DNA of 7,531 bases from Candidatus Segetimicrobium genomatis (GTDB lineage Bacteria > Sysuimicrobiota > Sysuimicrobiia > Sysuimicrobiales > Segetimicrobiaceae), in the NCBI GenBank assembly GCA_005882445.1, contig VBAN01000061.1, positions 2,032 to 9,562 of the forward strand, in the 5' to 3' direction. The first letter of the stretch is position 1. Every line of letters starts with the position of its first letter. This document shows positions 4,941 to 7,531 of this stretch, piece after piece. The notes under the pieces were generated by a model. The model was not told the origin of the DNA. It did not search any database and was given only the letters and a program-made list of their open reading frames with translations. Both the position numbers and the translations under genes were made by a program.

Positions 4941-7161
4941 ATGCCGCGGATCGTCAAGCAAAAGGTCGAGTTCGAGGGGCGGATCGAGGAGCGCGAGGTT
5001 GTTCTGGAGGGCGAGGACCTTCCGGTCTGGCCCGCGGATTCGCGGTTCACCATCGTCGGCACGCCGGTGACCCGCGTCGACGGCCGGGAGCGCGTGGGCG
5101 GCACCACCCGCTACACGGCCGATCAGTATCCGGCCGGGATGCTGCACGGGGTCATCCTCCGGAGCCCGCACGCGCACGCGCGGATCGCGAGGCTGGATGT
5201 CTCGAAGGCCGAGGCCCTCCCCGGGGTGCGCGCCGTGCTCTCCCACCTCAACGCCCCGAAGATCCGATGGTTCAACGGCGTGAGCTGGCTCTTCGATCCC
5301 GAGCTGCGGTACGTTGGGGACGAGGTCGCCGCCGTGATCGCCGAGGACGCCGCGGCTGCGCGGGATGCCCTGGATCTCATCGAGGTGGAGTTCGAGGTCC
5401 TGCCGCACGTGCTGGACGCCGAGGCGGCGATCCGGCCGGGCGCGGTGCTCGTGCACCCCACGGGGAACATCCTTGGCGGCGCGCCCGAGCGTTACGAGCG
5501 CGGGAACGTGGAGCAGGCGCTGGCGCGGGCCGAGGTCACCGTCGCGCTCACCGCCCAGACCCCCGATCAGCTCCACCACAGCATGGAGACGCACGGCTCC
5601 GTGGCGGAGTGGTCGGACGACCGCCTCACGCTGTGGGACTCCACGCAGCACATCTTCGGGGTGCGCCGGCAGGTCGCGGTCGCCCTCGGGATCCCCATGG
5701 ATCGCATCCGGGTCCTCAGCCCGTTCTCGGGCGGAGGCTTTGGGAGCAAGAACGCGGCCGGCAAATACTCGGTGATCGCGGCGCTCACTGCGCGCCAGAC
5801 GCAGCGGCCGGTGCGCGTGATCTTCTCACGGATCGAGGAGAGCCAGGCGGCCGGCAAGCGGCCCCGCAGCATCCAGAAGATCCGCCTCGGGGCCCGGCGC
5901 GACGGGACCCTCACCGCGATCGACTACTGGGGCCTGTCGAACGTCGGGGCGTACCGGGCGTTCCCGTCTCCCCTCAGCGGCCCGCCGAAGGAGTTGTACG
6001 CCTGTCCCAACGTCCGGACGGACACGGCGTCCGTCTTCACCCACACCGGTCCGGCGGCGGCGTTCCGCGCGCCGGGGTACGTCGAGGCGACCGTCGCGCT
6101 CGAGTGCGCGATGGAGGCGCTGGCGGACCGGCTCGGGCTCGACCCTCTGGAGGTGCGGCTGCGCAACTACGCCGAGGACGATCAGGTCCTGGCGCGTCCG
6201 TACTCGAGCAAGTTCCTCCGGGAGGCCTACCGGCTCGGCGCCCGGTCCATCGGATGGGAGCGCCGGACGGCCACGCCCGCGCAGGTCGTGCGCGATGGGA
6301 CGCGCCGGGGGTTCGGGATGGGCAGTCAGATCTGGGGCGGGTCGGGCTCTCCCCCCGCGTACGCCGAGATCCGGTTCAACGTGGACGGCACGGCGGAGGT
6401 CCGGATCGGCACCCAGGACATCGGGACGGGCGCCAAGACGGCGCTCACGCAGATCGCCGCCGAGGTGCTGACGGTCCCGGTCGACCGGGTGCGCCTGGCC
6501 CTTGGAGATACCGACTTCCCCTACAGTCCGCTGTCCGCCGGCAGTCAGACGATCGCGTCCTGCGGCCCCGCCGTCCGCATGGCCGCGGAGGAAGCGCGGC
6601 GGCACCTCATCGACGCCGCGGCGTCCGTGCTCGAGGCCGCCCCGGAGGACATCAAACTTTACCGTCACGGGGCGGGGGTTCCGCGGCGCGAACCCGAACG
6701 ACGTCACGATCCGGACCTGGGGAGCGCAGTTCGCCGAGGTCGAGGTGGATACCGAGACCGGGTCGGTGACGGTGCTCAAAGTGGCGGCTGCCCACGACGT
6801 CGGCCGGGTCATCAACCCGCTGCAGTACGCGAGCCAGATTCACGGCGGGGTCATCCAGGGGCTGGGGCTGGCGTTGACCGAAGACCACGTCACGGATCCC
6901 GAGACCGGAAACGTGCTCGACCTGGGGTTTGACGCCTACGCCGTGCCGCGTCTGCCGATGATCCCCGAGATCGACGCGCTGGCGGTCGGCATCCCCGATC
7001 CGATCGCGAACAACCTGGGGGTGAAGGGGGTCGGCGAACCGCCGATCATTCCGACCCCGGCGGCGATCGCGAACGCCGTCGCCAACGCGATCGGGGTCCG
7101 GATCACCGACCTGCCCATCACCCCGATGAAGGTGCTGCGCGCGCTCGGCCGGATCGAGTAA
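4941..7161 (+). CDS. Molybdopterin-binding large subunit of a xanthine dehydrogenase-family hydroxylase, frameshifted near 6655
   Basis: This is the catalytic subunit, binding the molybdenum cofactor and hydroxylating an aldehyde or aromatic heterocycle of unknown identity. The first frame (4941 to about 6657, 573 codons) holds the N-terminal domain TRVDGRERVGG (44-54), RSPHAHARI (74-82), YVGDEVAAVIAE (124-135), METHGSVAEW (215-224), GGGFGSK (264-270), FRAPGY (375-380) and GSQTIASCGPAV (534-545). After EDIKL (569-573) this frame loses resemblance. The frame used from about 6655 to the TAA at 7161 resumes with TGRGFRGANPNDV, WGAQFAEVEVDTETG, HDVGRVINPL and GVGEPPIIPTPAAIANA, whose Glu (codon 7036-7038) is the conserved base. 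The total is about 739 aa. Relatives I recall are roughly 30-40 aa longer, with the deficit at the junction. GGAGG (4929-4933) lies 7 nt before the ATG. It is cotranscribed with the [2Fe-2S] gene; no FAD-subunit gene adjoins. The identity is firm. Whether the gene is broken in the organism or mis-sequenced is open. Confidence 0.85.
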
Positions 7162-7190
7162 GTGACGGTCGCGCGACGGACGCGGCGACA

Positions 7191-7531
7191 TTGCCGCCGC
7201 AGGGAGGACGCCCGACGCAGCAGGTCGTGATCGTGGGGGGTGGGGTGGTCGGCAGTTCGATCGCCTACTTTCTGGCGAGCCACCCGCGGTTCTCCGGACG
7301 GGTCACCGTGGTCGAACGCGATCCGACCTACCGCAGAGCGTCGTCTGCGCTCTCGGCGAGCGCGATCCGCCAGCAGTTCTCGACCGCCGTCAACATCGAG
7401 ATCTCCCGCTTCGGCGTCGGCTTTCTGCGCAATCTTGGCGCGCACCTGGCGGTCGATGACGACCGGCCGGACGTCGGCCTCATCGAACCCGGGTACCTGT
7501 TCCTGGCGACCCAGGCCGGACTGCCGGTGCT
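7191..7531 (+). CDS. FAD-dependent oxidoreductase, DAO family (C-terminus cut by window edge)
   Basis: This is the N-terminal 113 codons of a flavoenzyme. The FAD-binding Rossmann motif is clear: VVIVGGGVVGSSIAYFLA, with G-x-G-x-x-G, followed by the second-strand acid in VTVVERDP. The block SSALSASAIRQQFST and the later LIEPGYLFLAT are typical of DAO-family oxidoreductases resembling glycine/sarcosine-type amine oxidases and bacterial FOXRED1-like proteins. Substrate is likely an amine or amino acid, but this is family-level inference. The start is uncertain. The TTG at 7191 leaves 11 residues before the first strand but has no good ribosome site. The GTG at 7227 would begin right at the strand, and AGGGAGGA (7201-7208) is 18 nt from it, too far. 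It follows the hydroxylase large subunit by 29 bases on the same strand and probably shares its transcript. Confidence 0.85.
   Translation, partial: MPPQGGRPTQQVVIVGGGVVGSSIAYFLASHPRFSGRVTVVERDPTYRRASSALSASAIRQQFSTAVNIEISRFGVGFLRNLGAHLAVDDDRPDVGLIEPGYLFLATQAGLPV

Noticed and set aside
4610..6769. 719-codon plus-strand open frame across both hydroxylase genes
   Set aside because: It spans the boundary of two recognised genes in a different frame and is almost all Arg, Gly, Pro and Ala. Such open frames are common at high GC.
5826..6815. 329-codon minus-strand open frame inside the large-subunit gene
   Set aside because: Antisense shadow with no recognisable motif. The opposing strand has strong family signatures.
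1..7531. CRISPR arrays, insertion sequences, tRNA or rRNA genes, tandem arrays
   Set aside because: No regularly spaced repeats, transposase-like proteins, terminal inverted repeats or RNA gene signatures were found by reading both strands.

Overview
This 7.5 kb window is GC-rich bacterial DNA (codon third positions are mostly G or C). It uses GTG and TTG starts freely and packs genes with 4-base overlaps and short gaps. The gene content (aerobic phenylacetate degradation, a molybdenum hydroxylase, an enolase-superfamily enzyme, a VapBC pair) suggests an aerobic soil or sediment heterotroph. I cannot name the phylum from sequence alone. Some Chloroflexota, Armatimonadota-like lineages and other high-GC uncultured groups would fit.

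Layout. Positions 1-1246 (minus strand) hold the start of a phenylacetyl-CoA epoxidase operon, paaA then paaB, with paaB running off the left edge. A good sigma70-type promoter lies at 1304-1332, with a repeated AGGCGAA element. Positions 1440-1948 (minus) encode a thioredoxin-fold protein whose reading frame is broken near 1537. Positions 2022-2677 (minus) are a vapB-vapC toxin-antitoxin pair, with a promoter and a perfect 14-bp palindrome at 2701-2714. Positions 2769-3902 (plus) encode a mandelate racemase/muconate lactonizing enzyme-type protein of the enolase superfamily. It converges on a small DUF971 protein (3928-4272, minus). From 4443 rightwards, on the plus strand, come the [2Fe-2S] subunit and the molybdopterin subunit of a xanthine dehydrogenase-family hydroxylase. 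The large subunit has a frameshift near 6655 that appears to coincide with a lost segment. A FAD-dependent oxidoreductase of the DAO type follows and is cut by the right edge.

How the genes work together. PaaA and PaaB belong to the multicomponent epoxidase that opens aerobic phenylacetate breakdown. The [2Fe-2S] and molybdopterin subunits form one hydroxylase. No FAD-binding (CoxM-like) subunit gene lies beside them, so the enzyme is either a two-subunit type or draws its flavoprotein from elsewhere. The hydroxylase, the DAO-type oxidase and the MR/MLE enzyme look like a catabolic neighbourhood for an unidentified organic substrate. VapBC is self-contained and probably auto-regulated.

There are no RNA genes, CRISPR arrays, insertion sequences or tandem repeat arrays that I can see, and no gene-free stretch over 300 bases. 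The longest gaps are 1247-1439 (promoter and a hairpin) and 4273-4442 (two hairpins, no convincing promoter). I do not see a clearly new biological system. The points most worth a second look are the regulatory architecture of the paaA and vapB promoters, the two frame-broken genes, and the altered active-site positions of the enolase-superfamily protein.
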